Position numbers and translations under genes: made by a program. From Wenzhouxiangellaceae bacterium (lineage in GTDB: Bacteria > Pseudomonadota > Gammaproteobacteria > Xanthomonadales > Wenzhouxiangellaceae): a stretch of DNA of 64,000 nt. Below the pieces are notes generated by a model. That model did no database searches, was not told where the DNA came from, and saw only the letters and a program-made list of their open reading frames with translations. Below are positions 25,345 through 35,400 of the stretch, piece by piece; position 1 is the stretch's first letter, and every line of letters begins with the position of its first letter. The stretch lies in NCBI GenBank assembly GCA_007695005.1, contig REEQ01000091.1, forward strand, positions 1 to 64,000, written 5' to 3'.

Positions 25345-26795
25345 TCATTGTCAGTCGTCGTGAAGACTGGCCGCTGGATGTGCCCGGCGTGGAGATTGTG
25401 ACCGCTCGCGATTACCTGACCAGGCCGGAATGGTCGACGTTGAAGTCCGCGCGCATATACAACCTGTGTCGTTCTTATCGCTATCAGGCCAACGGTTACT
25501 ACGTCTCGCTGCTGGCCGCAGCGCGCGGCCACAAGCCGCTGCCAACAATCGGCACCATCCAGGATTTCAAGTCCAGTAATGTGGTCAGAATCGTCTCAGC
25601 CGACCTGGCCCGCCTGATCGAGATCAGCCTGCGCCCCCTGCAGTCGACCCACTTCACCTTGAGCATTTACTTTGGCCGCAATCTGGCCCAACGCCATCAG
25701 CGTCTGGCCACGGCCCTGTTCAACCTGTTTCCCGCACCCTTGCTGCGCGCCGAATTCCAGCGCAGCGACGAGCAGTGGCTGTTGTCGCGCCTCTCGCCCA
25801 TTGGCTACAGTGACATACCCGAGCAGCACCACGAGTTTGCCGCCGAAGCCGCAACCCTGTACTTCTCTGGCAAACGGCCGCGCACGCGAACCAAGCGCAA
25901 CAGTCGCTTCGATCTGGCGATCCTGGTCAATCCGGCCGAGCCCAACCCACCATCGGATGAAAAGGCCATTATCCGCTTCGAACAGGCCGGTGAGGCGGTG
26001 GGCTTCAACGTCGAGCGCATTGGACCGGATGAAATCGGTCGCCTGGCAGAATTCGATGCGCTGTTTATCCGTGAAACGACGGCGGTCAATCATCACAGCT
26101 TTCGCATTGCGCGCCGAGCTGCGGCCGAGGGCCTGGTAGTGATTGACGATCCCGAATCGATCCTGCGCTGTACCAACAAGGTCTACCTGGCCGAGCTGCT
26201 GGAACGCCATGGCGTGCCGGCGCCGCGCACCTTGCTGGTGCATCGCGACAACGCCGACCAGATCGAGGCCAGGCTCGGTCTGCCGGTAGTGCTCAAGCAG
26301 CCTGACAGCGCCTTTTCCCTGGGCGTGATCAAGGTGCATGATCGGGACCAGCTGAAAAACAGCGTCAACGCCTTGCTCAAGCGCTCGGATCTTGTCGTGG
26401 CTCAGGAATATCTGCCGACTGACTTTGACTGGCGCGTAGGCTTGATCGATGGCAGGCCGCTGTATGTGTGCCGCTATCACATGGCCCGCGGCCATTGGCA
26501 GATCATCCAGCGCGACGGAGAGGCCAGCCGGGAAGGTGAGGCCGACTGTCTCAGCGTTGGTGAAGCACCGGAAGCCGTCGTCGCCACCGCGGTCAAGGCA
26601 GCCGCCCTGATCGGGCAGGGCCTGTACGGCGTCGACCTGAAGGAAGTCGATGGCCGTGTTGTGGTCATAGAAGTCAATGACAACCCCTCGATCGACGCCG
26701 GCGTCGAGGATGCCGTCCTCAAGGGCGCACTCTACAGAGAAATCATGGGCGTCATGTTCAAGCGGGTGATGGCCCGCAAACTTGCCCCTGGCTGA
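25332..26795 (+). CDS. RimK-type ATP-grasp ligase with RLAN N-terminal domain
   Basis: This 487-residue protein has an N-terminal RLAN-type domain (about 1-150, with LCRSYRYQANGYYVSLLAAA) and a C-terminal ATP-grasp domain (about 190-480). In the latter, LPVVLKQPDSAFSLGV supplies the ATP-binding Lys and glycine-loop equivalents, and VVVIEVNDNPSIDAG supplies the Mg2+-binding Glu and Asn. ATP-grasp enzymes of this type join a carboxylate to an amine through an acyl phosphate, as in RimK glutamylation. The ATG overlaps the C39-like gene by 13 bases, and the GCS2 gene follows after 27 bases. The substrates are unknown. Confidence 0.85.
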   Translation: MRQLIIVSRREDWPLDVPGVEIVTARDYLTRPEWSTLKSARIYNLCRSYRYQANGYYVSLLAAARGHKPLPTIGTIQDFKSSNVVRIVSADLARLIEISLRPLQSTHFTLSIYFGRNLAQRHQRLATALFNLFPAPLLRAEFQRSDEQWLLSRLSPIGYSDIPEQHHEFAAEAATLYFSGKRPRTRTKRNSRFDLAILVNPAEPNPPSDEKAIIRFEQAGEAVGFNVERIGPDEIGRLAEFDALFIRETTAVNHHSFRIARRAAAEGLVVIDDPESILRCTNKVYLAELLERHGVPAPRTLLVHRDNADQIEARLGLPVVLKQPDSAFSLGVIKVHDRDQLKNSVNALLKRSDLVVAQEYLPTDFDWRVGLIDGRPLYVCRYHMARGHWQIIQRDGEASREGEADCLSVGEAPEAVVATAVKAAALIGQGLYGVDLKEVDGRVVVIEVNDNPSIDAGVEDAVLKGALYREIMGVMFKRVMARKLAPG

Positions 26796-26822
26796 TCATC
26801 TTCAACCTGGAATGAATGGACC

Positions 26823-28070
26823 ATGCCCAGCCTAGAGCCCTTGGTTGTTCCGTCTCCGCTGCATGCCTTTACCGGCTATGGCATCGAGCTTGAATACATG
26901 GTTGTCGATGCCAAAAGCCTCAAGGTCCGGGCGCTGGCGGATCGGCTGCTTGTCGATAGCCAGGGGCAGGTGGTCAACGAACTGGCGCACGGCGAACTGG
27001 CCTGGTCCAACGAGCTGGTAGCTCATGTCATCGAGCTCAAGACCAATGGTCCGGCCGACTCGCTGCCGCCCCTGGCAGAGCGCTTTCATCGCGATATTGT
27101 GGATATCAATCGCCGCCTTGCCGAGTTCCAGGCCTGCCTGATGCCGACCGCGATGCACCCGATGTTCAACCCCGGTCTGGAAACCCGACTGTGGCAGTAC
27201 GGCCAGAACGAAATCTACGCGGCCTACGACCGGATTTTTGATTGCCGCGGCCATGGCTGGTCCAACCTGCAGTCCATGCATATCAACCTGCCGTTCCATG
27301 ATGACGATGAGTTTCGCCGCCTGCACGCCGCGATTCGGGTCGCCTTGCCGCTGATTCCGGCCCTGTCGGCCGCCTCGCCGCTGGAGGAGGGACGGCGTTC
27401 GGCATGGCTGAACGGGCGCCTGGCCTACTACCGCAACAACCAGCGTGCCATTCCCGAGATTTCCGGGCTGGTAGTACCGGAGGCGGTCACCGATATCAAT
27501 GACTATCATGAGCGCATACTCGCGCCGATGTACCGGGCCATCGGCCCTCATGATCCGGACAGCATCCTGGCGGATGACTGGCTCAATTCACGTGCCGCCA
27601 TCGCCCGATTCGAGCGCCAGACCATAGAAATACGGATCATCGATCTGCAGGAGTGTCCGGCCATGGACCTGGCCATCGCCGAGGCTGTGGTGGCGCTGGT
27701 TCAGGCCCTGTATGAGGAGCGACTGGGCAGCTTCGACGCCCAGCAGACCATTGCCACCGAAGCATTGGCCGACCAGCTGTGGGCAGCGGCTGCCGCCGGC
27801 GGGCAGGCGGTTCTGGAGGCACCAGGTCTGGCCGCGCTGATGGACTTGTCTGCCGGGTTGAAATTGTCCGAGGTCTGGTCCAGCCTGCTTGCCGGCCCTC
27901 TGAAAACCAGCCCTGAAGCCGCCGGTCGCCTGGAGCTGATCCTGAGCCAGGGCAGTCTGGCCGAGCGCATCGTCCGCACCCTGGGTGATGCGCCTGATCA
28001 GGCCGCCATCGAGCGTGTATACCGGGACTTGATCGAATGTCTGGCCGACAACCGCGCCTATCGGGGCTGA
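26823..28070 (+). CDS. GCS2-family carboxylate-amine ligase
   Basis: This 415-residue protein is related to glutamate-cysteine ligase type 2 (YbdK-like). GIELEYMVVD supplies the Glu-x-Glu metal ligands, LQSMHINLPF is a central conserved strand and TIEIRIIDLQECP ends the active site. Such enzymes make an amide from a carboxylate and an amine with ATP. The product is unlikely to be ordinary glutathione because the context is a RimK-type ligase, a peptidase and an amidohydrolase. The ATG at 26823 has GGA-rich sequence upstream. The 3' end overlaps the next gene by 34 bases. Confidence 0.85.
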   Translation: MPSLEPLVVPSPLHAFTGYGIELEYMVVDAKSLKVRALADRLLVDSQGQVVNELAHGELAWSNELVAHVIELKTNGPADSLPPLAERFHRDIVDINRRLAEFQACLMPTAMHPMFNPGLETRLWQYGQNEIYAAYDRIFDCRGHGWSNLQSMHINLPFHDDDEFRRLHAAIRVALPLIPALSAASPLEEGRRSAWLNGRLAYYRNNQRAIPEISGLVVPEAVTDINDYHERILAPMYRAIGPHDPDSILADDWLNSRAAIARFERQTIEIRIIDLQECPAMDLAIAEAVVALVQALYEERLGSFDAQQTIATEALADQLWAAAAAGGQAVLEAPGLAALMDLSAGLKLSEVWSSLLAGPLKTSPEAAGRLELILSQGSLAERIVRTLGDAPDQAAIERVYRDLIECLADNRAYRG

Positions 28071-28744
28071 TCACGGCCGAGCATGCCAGCCGCCGGGTGC
28101 CGGCGCGCTGGCGTGGGCTTTTTGCCGAACAGCCGGCAGTGCTGTCCAGTCATCGGGCCTGGGACCCGGGCACCGACATGCTGGCACGGGCGCTCTCAGA
28201 TTCGCTGCAGGCGCCTCTGCTGCGCGGTCGGGTAACGCGGCTGCTGGTCGACCTGAATCGATCTCGGGGTCACCCGGCGCAGTTCAGTGAGTTCAGCCGG
28301 CGTCTGGAGCGGCGCGAGCAACAGGCCCTGATGGAATGCTACTGGCTACCGCACTGGCAGGCCTATGCCGATGCGCTGACGTCTTTGCCTGGCCGCATCG
28401 TGCATCTGGCCTGCCACAGCTTCGCACCGATCATGGACGGGCGCGAGCGACCGGTGGACATCGGCTTGTTGTATGACCCGGCGAGAGACCGCGAACGACG
28501 CTGGTGCGAGCTGCTGGCCAGCTGCTTGAATAAGCATCTGCCCAACTGCAGGGTTCGGCGCAACCAGCCGTATCGGGGAACAGCGAACGGGCTTGGTCAG
28601 CAGCACAGAAAGTGGCTGGATGATAATCGCCTGCTGACCGTTGAGCTCGAACTACGATCCGACTGGGCGCTGCGTCGCGACATCCGGGCTGCTGTCCTTG
28701 CTGCTTGCGTTGAGGCCTTTCCTGGCGCTGCGACGATTGACTGA
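28037..28744 (+). CDS. N-formylglutamate amidohydrolase-family protein
   Basis: This 235-residue protein of the N-formylglutamate amidohydrolase (NFGA) family has ITAEHASRRVP, SSHRAWDPGTDMLARAL, VDLNRSRGHP and HLACHSFAP, the last holding a likely metal-binding His, then LTVELELRSD near the end. Family members hydrolyse the amide of N-formyl-Glu in histidine breakdown, but no hut genes are nearby. In this operon it more likely removes an acyl or glutamyl group from the ligase product. The 34-base overlap with the GCS2 gene shows coupling. It converges on the GDPD-like gene with only five bases between stops. Confidence 0.82.
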   Translation: MSGRQPRLSGLITAEHASRRVPARWRGLFAEQPAVLSSHRAWDPGTDMLARALSDSLQAPLLRGRVTRLLVDLNRSRGHPAQFSEFSRRLERREQQALMECYWLPHWQAYADALTSLPGRIVHLACHSFAPIMDGRERPVDIGLLYDPARDRERRWCELLASCLNKHLPNCRVRRNQPYRGTANGLGQQHRKWLDDNRLLTVELELRSDWALRRDIRAAVLAACVEAFPGAATID

Positions 28745-28749
28745 CAGGA

Positions 28750-29625
28750 TCAGTGGCCGTCAGGCCCAGGCACCAGGCAGTCTGTGATCACGCCAGTGAC
28801 GCATTCAGGCAGTGCTTCCATGCGCTGCCTGTCGTTGACGGTGAACACCCAGATCGCAAAGCCCTGGTTGATCAGGGCCTGCAAATGGGGCTCATCGGTT
28901 CCGGACCGCAATCGGCGTTGGTCGAGCACGACCAGGTCGAGATGCTGTCCGGCAAGGCCTGCCGGCAGGGCATTCAGTGGCCATCGAGGGACATAGTTGG
29001 CCCATGCCACCCGGCCATAGCCGAGGCGGCGGGCCAGGCCGATCTCCTCGATGGTAAACACCTGGGCAACAACACGCTGCACCAGCGGGCCCAGCGCTCT
29101 GGCCAGGTCCTGCAGTCCGGCAGCGTTGTCCTGCTTGATGTCGGTGACCAGCCAGGCCTCGGGGTGAACCTGCAGCCAGGCACGCAGGCGCCGCAGGGTG
29201 ATCACCGTCAAGTCGCCGCGCATGCGCAGTGAGGTCATCAGGCCTGAGCTCAGTGCGCGCCGTGGTTGCAGCGCCGCCAGCATCTGTTCTTTCAGCGGCA
29301 GGCCAGACAGGTCGAACCAGCGCATCAGGGTGGGGCCCCAGTCATGCAGACCGATCCAGCTGCCGTCGGGCGTAGGCTGCAGGTCAAACTCGAAATAACG
29401 AACACCCATCGCGTGCCATTGGTCCAGGCTTTCCAGCGCGTTCGGATAGCTGCCGATGGCGCTGCCGCCGCAGGCATGGGCAATCAAGGTTTTCGGTGTG
29501 GAAACGGTCTCGAAGTCCAGCCTGCTCTCTCTGCGCCAGGCCCGACGCGTGCGCTGGCGCCAGATGACCCAGGCGGTGGCCAGGATCAGTAACAGCATCA
29601 GGGGAAGGCTCAGAAGCAGGCTCAT
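28750..29625 (-). CDS. Glycerophosphodiester phosphodiesterase-like membrane-anchored protein
   Basis: This 291-residue protein has one N-terminal membrane helix (about 1-22) followed by a TIM-barrel GDPD-like domain. Visible motifs are LIAHACGGSAIGSYPNALES, RYFEFDLQPTPDG and GLHDWG, giving the catalytic His pair and the Glu-x-Asp metal site. The Arg that normally follows the first His (HRG) is Ala here (HACGG), so activity or substrate may be unusual. It probably acts on phospholipid head groups or their glycerophosphodiesters at the membrane. The ATG at 29625 has AAGG upstream. The gene is divergent from gyrA. Confidence 0.78.
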   Translation of the reverse strand: MSLLLSLPLMLLLILATAWVIWRQRTRRAWRRESRLDFETVSTPKTLIAHACGGSAIGSYPNALESLDQWHAMGVRYFEFDLQPTPDGSWIGLHDWGPTLMRWFDLSGLPLKEQMLAALQPRRALSSGLMTSLRMRGDLTVITLRRLRAWLQVHPEAWLVTDIKQDNAAGLQDLARALGPLVQRVVAQVFTIEEIGLARRLGYGRVAWANYVPRWPLNALPAGLAGQHLDLVVLDQRRLRSGTDEPHLQALINQGFAIWVFTVNDRQRMEALPECVTGVITDCLVPGPDGH

Positions 29626-29720
29626 CGGCAACCTTGTATGACCGCTGGGGAGGCCTGGCTCCGAGATCGTTGCCCGGGCCAGCTCAGAGACGTCATATGG
29701 TATCATTTCGGTCTTGTTGC

Positions 29721-29769
29721 GCAGGTTTTTGCCTGCCTTGACCCAGCCGGAAAGGTTTTTCTAAAACCT
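29721..29769 (+). promoter_or_regulatory. gyrA upstream region: two inverted repeats and a possible promoter
   Basis: Two palindromes lie in the gyrA/GDPD gap: GCAGG...CCTGC (29721-29736, 6-base loop) and AGGTTTT-TCT-AAAACCT (29753-29769, perfect 7-base arms). A possible sigma-70 promoter has TTGACC at 29738-29743 and TAAAAC at 29762-29767 (18-base spacing), so the second repeat would overlap the -10 box. This suggests an operator-like site, but the promoter match is moderate. Confidence 0.35.
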
Positions 29770-29822
29770 CAATAAATCAGGGGCTTGGGTTAAAATTCTC
29801 AACTGAATTCGGAACTGTTCTG

Positions 29823-32384
29823 ATGGCGGAACTGGCACGAGAAGTTCTCCAGGTCAACCTGGAAGATGAAATGCGGCAGTCGTATCTCGATTACGCCATG
29901 AGCGTGATCGTCGGACGAGCGCTGCCGGATGTGCGAGATGGTCTCAAACCTGTTCATCGGCGCGTGTTGTTTGCGATGCATGAACTGGGCAATGACTTCA
30001 ACAAGCCGTACAAGAAGTCCGCCCGCGTGGTCGGTGACGTGATCGGTAAGTACCATCCGCACGGTGACACTGCGGTATACGACACCATCGTGCGCATGGC
30101 CCAGCCATTCTCGATGCGATACATGCTGGTCGATGGTCAGGGCAACTTCGGGTCGGTGGATGGCGATTCGCCAGCCGCCATGCGCTATACCGAGGTGCGA
30201 ATGGCCCGCCTGGCTCACGAAATCCTTGCCGACATCGACAAGGAGACGGTCAACTTCGTTCCGAACTACGATGAGTCCGAGCATGAGCCCACGGTCATGC
30301 CGACCCGTGTGCCGAATCTGCTGGTCAACGGTGCCGCCGGCATTGCCGTGGGCATGGCAACCAATATCCCGCCGCACAACCTGGGTGAGGTGATCAGCGC
30401 GCTGCTGGCCCTGATCGAGCAACCGGAGCTGTCGATCGACCAGATCATGACCCACTTGCCGGGTCCTGATTTTCCTACAGCGGCAATCATCAACGGGGCC
30501 GATGGCATCGATCAGGCCTACCGCACGGGGCGCGGGCGGATTTATCTGCGTGCCCGTTCCCACGTCGAGATCGATGACGATAGCGGGCGCGCCCGAATCG
30601 TTGTGACCGAGCTACCGTACCAGGTCAACAAGGCCAGATTGCTGGAGAAGATCGCCGAACTGGTCAAGATCAAGCGCCTGGAGGGTATCTCCGAACTGCG
30701 CGATGAGTCGGACAAGGACGGCATGCGCATGGTCGTCGAGTTGAAACGGGGCGAAGTGCCGGAGGTTGTTCTAAACAATCTGTATCAACTGACTGCTCTG
30801 CAGACGGTTTTCGGCATCAACATGGTTGCCCTGGTGGACGGCCAGCCCAAGCTGCTCAATATCCGTGACATGCTGATGGCCTTTCTTGCTCACCGTCGCG
30901 AGGTCGTCACCCGTCGCAGCCTGTTCGAGTTGCGCAAGGCGCGCGAACGCGCCCACATCCTGGAAGGTCTGACCGTCGCCCTGGCCAATCTTGACGAGGT
31001 GATCGAGTTGATCAAGGCCTCGCCAACCCCGGCTGAAGCGCGCGAGCGATTGCAGGGCCGGCGTTGGGATGCGGGTATGGTCAAGGCCCTTCTCGGTCAG
31101 GCCGGTGCCGAGTTGTCGCGTCCCGAGGATTTGTTGCCGGAATACGGTCTGGCAGAGGACGGCTATCAGCTGTCTCCGGCCCAGGCCCAGGCCATTCTTG
31201 ATCTTCGCCTGCAGAAGCTGACCGGGCTGGAACAGGAAAAACTGGCCGAGGAATACCAGACCATCCTCGACCAGATCAAGGAGCTGATGCGCATCCTGTC
31301 CGAGCCGGATGCCTTGATGCAGGTCATCCGGGATGAGCTCGAGGCGCTCAAGGACCAGTACGTGGACGAGCGTCGTTCCGAAATTGTGCGCGACCATCTC
31401 AACCTGACCATGGAAGACCTGATCACGCCAGAAGATGTCGTGGTCACCTTGTCCCATGCCGGCTACGCCAAGTATCAGCCGCTCGACCGCTACCGCGCGC
31501 AGCGTCGTGGCGGCCGCGGTAGAACGGCAACCCGGACCAAGGATGAAGATTTCGTTGAGCGTTTCTGGGTAACCAATACCCATGACACGCTGCTGGTGTT
31601 CACCAGCGCCGGCAAGGTTTACAAGACCAAGGTTTACGAGCTGCCGCAGGCCGGACACAACAGCCGTGGCCGCCCGATGGTCAACCTGTTGCCGCTTGAG
31701 GAAGGAGAACGCATCAATGCCGTGTTGCCGACCCGAGAATTTCCGGACGACTGGTTCGTGTTCTTTGCCACGCGCGCTGGGCGGGTCAAGAAGACTCCGT
31801 TGTCGGACTTTGCCAATATCCGTTCAAATGGCATCTGGGCGATCCTGCTGGAAGAGGACGACGAACTGGTCGATGTCGCTTTTACCGACGGCAAGCGCGA
31901 CATCCTGTTGTTTTCCTCAGCCGGCAAGACCATCCGTTTCCATGAAGATGATGCCCGGCCCATGGGGCGTCAGACGCGCGGCGTGGTCGGTATTCGCCTC
32001 AAGCCGGAGCAGCGCGTAGTGTCCATGCTGGTCAGCGGTGAGGACAGTGGCGACATTCTCCTGGCCACCGCGAACGGCTACGGCAAGCGTACCGCCCTGA
32101 GCGACTTTCCGGTCTACAAGCGCGGCGGCCAGGGCGTGATTGGCATCCAGGTCTCCGAGCGCAACGGTGCCCTGGTTGCAGCGCTGGCCGTTGCTGATGA
32201 GGATGATGTCATGCTGACCTCCAATGGCGGGACCCTGGTGCGCACTTCGGCTGGCGAGATTTCCCGTCTCAGTCGCAACACCCAGGGAGTCACCCTGATT
32301 CGCCTCGGCGAGGGCGAGCAAGTCATTGGCATGGCCCGGGTGGCCGCCTCTGAAGACGAGGAAGACGGCGAGCAGGAGGTCTGA
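29823..32384 (+). CDS. gyrA: DNA gyrase subunit A
   Basis: GyrA is the DNA-cleaving subunit of gyrase. The 853-residue protein has the active-site tyrosine in [10 protein letters not shown], the quinolone-resistance region [15 protein letters not shown], and the GyrA-box QRRGGRGR at the start of the C-terminal beta-pinwheel, which separates it from ParC. The residue equal to E. coli Ser83 is Thr, a natural variant in several genera, with Asp87 kept. An acidic tail closes the protein. The ATG at 29823 gives the family start [20 protein letters not shown]. It stands alone, with a terminator-like hairpin after it. Confidence 0.96.
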   Translation: MAELAREVLQVNLEDEMRQSYLDYAMSVIVGRALPDVRDGLKPVHRRVLFAMHELGNDFNKPYKKSARVVGDVIGKYHPHGDTAVYDTIVRMAQPFSMRYMLVDGQGNFGSVDGDSPAAMRYTEVRMARLAHEILADIDKETVNFVPNYDESEHEPTVMPTRVPNLLVNGAAGIAVGMATNIPPHNLGEVISALLALIEQPELSIDQIMTHLPGPDFPTAAIINGADGIDQAYRTGRGRIYLRARSHVEIDDDSGRARIVVTELPYQVNKARLLEKIAELVKIKRLEGISELRDESDKDGMRMVVELKRGEVPEVVLNNLYQLTALQTVFGINMVALVDGQPKLLNIRDMLMAFLAHRREVVTRRSLFELRKARERAHILEGLTVALANLDEVIELIKASPTPAEARERLQGRRWDAGMVKALLGQAGAELSRPEDLLPEYGLAEDGYQLSPAQAQAILDLRLQKLTGLEQEKLAEEYQTILDQIKELMRILSEPDALMQVIRDELEALKDQYVDERRSEIVRDHLNLTMEDLITPEDVVVTLSHAGYAKYQPLDRYRAQRRGGRGRTATRTKDEDFVERFWVTNTHDTLLVFTSAGKVYKTKVYELPQAGHNSRGRPMVNLLPLEEGERINAVLPTREFPDDWFVFFATRAGRVKKTPLSDFANIRSNGIWAILLEEDDELVDVAFTDGKRDILLFSSAGKTIRFHEDDARPMGRQTRGVVGIRLKPEQRVVSMLVSGEDSGDILLATANGYGKRTALSDFPVYKRGGQGVIGIQVSERNGALVAALAVADEDDVMLTSNGGTLVRTSAGEISRLSRNTQGVTLIRLGEGEQVIGMARVAASEDEEDGEQEV

Positions 32385-32388
32385 CGGA

Positions 32389-32423
32389 AAAGCCCTGTTC
32401 ACCGCTTGCGTGGACGGGGCTTT
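32389..32423 (+). terminator. Hairpin after gyrA, probable terminator
   Basis: AAAGCCC (32389-32395) pairs with GGGCTTT (32417-32423), and the enclosed GTTCAC/GTGGAC adds a second stem. It starts five bases after the gyrA stop. There is no long T tract, so termination efficiency is uncertain. Confidence 0.5.
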
Positions 32424-32452
32424 CGGCATGGCTTTGGGGTTGCAGTGAACGT

Positions 32453-32458
32453 TATACT
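32453..32458 (+). promoter_or_regulatory. Possible -10 box for the Tricorn-type protease gene
   Basis: TATACT at 32453-32458 lies 35 bases before the ATG at 32494, in the gap after the gyrA hairpin. No convincing -35 hexamer is seen at 16 to 18 bases upstream. Confidence 0.35.
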
Positions 32459-32493
32459 GTTGCACTTGTTTACGCTGCGCCCAGGATCCACCC

Positions 32494-35400
32494 ATGTTCA
32501 TTCGAGTTCGTGCCGGGCTGTGCCTGTTGCTTATCGGCTTCCTGACTTCCAGCCTGGCTCAGGCTGATACCCGTCTTCTTCGATTTCCTCACCTGCATGA
32601 CAACCTGGTTGTCTTCAGCTATGGCGGCGATTTGTGGACCGTTTCTGACCAGGGCGGGGTCGCTTCGCGCCTGACCAGCCATCCAGGCAAGGAACTGTTC
32701 CCGCGTTTCTCTCCGGACGGCCGCTACATTGCCTTTACCGGCCAATACGGCGGGGACGAACAGGTCTATCTGATCCCGAGTGCGGGTGGCGAACCTGTGC
32801 AGTTGACCTGGTATCCGGCTGCCGGGCCGCTGCCTGCCCGTTGGGGGTACGACAACCAGGTGTATGGCTGGACACCTGACGGTGAGCGCATTCTGTTTCG
32901 CTCGCAACGCGATGCCTGGGGTTCAAGCACGGCTACGCTCTATACCGTCTCGCGCCAGGGTGGCTTGCCGGAACAGATGCCCATGCCGGTCTCCGGTGCA
33001 GGCACCTTTACCGACGATGGTCGCAAGCTGTTTTACTCCCCATTGTTTCGTGACTTTCGCACCTGGAAACGCTACCAGGGTGGTTGGGCGCAGAGTCTGT
33101 GGCTGTTCGATCTGGAAGCAAAGAATGCCCGACAGATCACCGATCACCCGCGTACCGACCGTGATCCAATGTGGATTGATGGTCTGGGCTATTTCGTCTC
33201 CGATCGTGATGGCAAGCTCAATATTTATCGGGTGGATCCGGATGGCCTGGAGGTGACGCAGCTGACATTTCACCGTGACTGGGATGTGCGCTGGGCCAGC
33301 GCAGCTGCCGATGGTCGGATCATTTATGAGCTGGACGGACGGCTGCGGATTTTCAACACGCGCGACCACAGTGATCGGGGTCTGGCCATCCGGGTGCCGG
33401 ATGACGGTGTCAATCGACGTCAGCGCAATCTGGCGGTGGCTGACCAGATCACAGGCGCACGCTTGAGCCCAACCGGTCGCCGGGTGCTGTTTTCGGCGCG
33501 CGGCAACCTGTTCAATGCGCCCGTGGACGATGGCGTTACTCGCATGGTCACGCATCGGTCCACAGCCCATGATCGCGAAATGAGCTGGTCGCCGGACGGC
33601 CAATACCTAGTGTTTGTCTCCGACAGCAGTGGTGAGGAAGAGCTGTATATTGCTCGTGCCGATGGCAGCGGGCAACCGCGCCAGCTCACCGACGGTAATC
33701 AGACCCGCTTCTACCAGCCGCGTTTCTCACCCTCCGGTGATCACGTCGCGGTATCGGACAAGGACGGGCGTATCCTGGTGATTCGCAGCGATGGCCGTGG
33801 CGACTTGCGCGAGGCTGGGCGCGATCCGGGCTGGCGCAACCGCGATTATGCCTGGTCACCGGCCGGCGACTGGCTGGCCTTCAGCCAGACACAGGAAAGT
33901 GGGCTTCGGGCTCTCTACCTGTACAGTGTCACCGACAACCGCAGTCATCGAATCTCCGATGGCTTGTTTTCGGAGTATGCTCCGTCGTTCTCGGTCGATG
34001 GCAAGCACCTGTTCTTTTTGGGCGATCGCGAATTTGCGCCGCAGATTTCCCAGCGCGAATGGAACTTTGCGGTCAACCGGATCACTGGCATTTTTGCTCT
34101 TGGCCTGACCAGATCGGCACCTAATCCCTTCGCCCCGCGCGATGCCGAGGAGCGCGGCCTGAATGCGGAGCCGGACGACAAATCCAACGACAAGAACAAG
34201 GACAGACCCACGCGTACCGAGATCGAGCTCGACGGCCTCTGGAGCAGGGTCATCCGCCTGGATGTGGACAACACCAACATCAGCAGTGTGAGCGCCGTCG
34301 AGGGCGGCGTGCTCTACGTAGAGACCGACCCCTTCTTCTACGGCCGCGCGCCTGAGCGGCAGCCGCGGATTCGCTTCCTCCGTTTCCAGGACCGTGAAGT
34401 CATCACCTTCCCCGACGGCCTGCAAGCTGTCGATGTCAGCGCCGACGGTCGGAGATTGCTGACTCGTCAAGGCAGCAACTGGCAGGTCTTTGAAATCTCG
34501 CGTGAAGGCAGGGAACCGGAATCGGTCGTGACCTCCGGCCTGCGCGCTACGATCGACCCGGTTGCCGAGTGGGCCACCGCCTTCGAGGAAGTCTGGCGAC
34601 GTTTTCGCGATCACTTCTATGTCGACAACATGCACGGCTATGACTGGGAGGCCCTGCGCGAGCAGTATCGGCCATGGCTTGAGCATGTCGCCCATCGCAG
34701 TGACCTGAACTATCTGATGGGTGAAATGATCGCCGAGCTCAATGTCAGCCACGCCTATGTCAGCGGTGGTGACGAGGGTCTGCCGCCGCGCCACCCGGTG
34801 GCCCTGCTGGGTGCGCGCTTCGAGACCGACCGCGATCGTTACCGCATCAGCCGGATATTCGAAGGCCAGAATGATGAGCCCCGCTACCGCTCGCCGCTGA
34901 CCGAAGTCGGTGTGGAAGTACGCGAGGGCGACTACATCCTGGCGATCAACGGCAGAGCATTGTACGCATCGGAAAACATTTATCGACGGTTGCATCTGCC
35001 GCTCGGCGAAGCCGTGGTCCTGACAGTCAGCGAGCGCGCCGATGGGCGCAATCCGCGCACGGCTATCGTGCGTCCGATCAACAACGAATCCTCGCTCCAT
35101 TACCTGGCCTGGGTGCGGGACAACCATCGCCGGGTGACCGAGGCGAGCGATGGCCGGATCGGCTATCTGCACGTGCCGGACATGGGTCCCGATGGCATCC
35201 GTGAGTTCATCAAGTGGTTCTACGGCCAGCTGCGCAAGGATGGGCTGGTTATCGATGTTCGCTCCAATGGCGGCGGCAATGTTTCGCAGATGCTGATCGA
35301 GCGTTTGTCCCGGCGGCCATTGTCGCTGGGCTACTCCCGCACCATGCCCCATGTCAGCACCTATCCCAATCAGGCCTTCAACGGCCACATGGCGGCCTTG

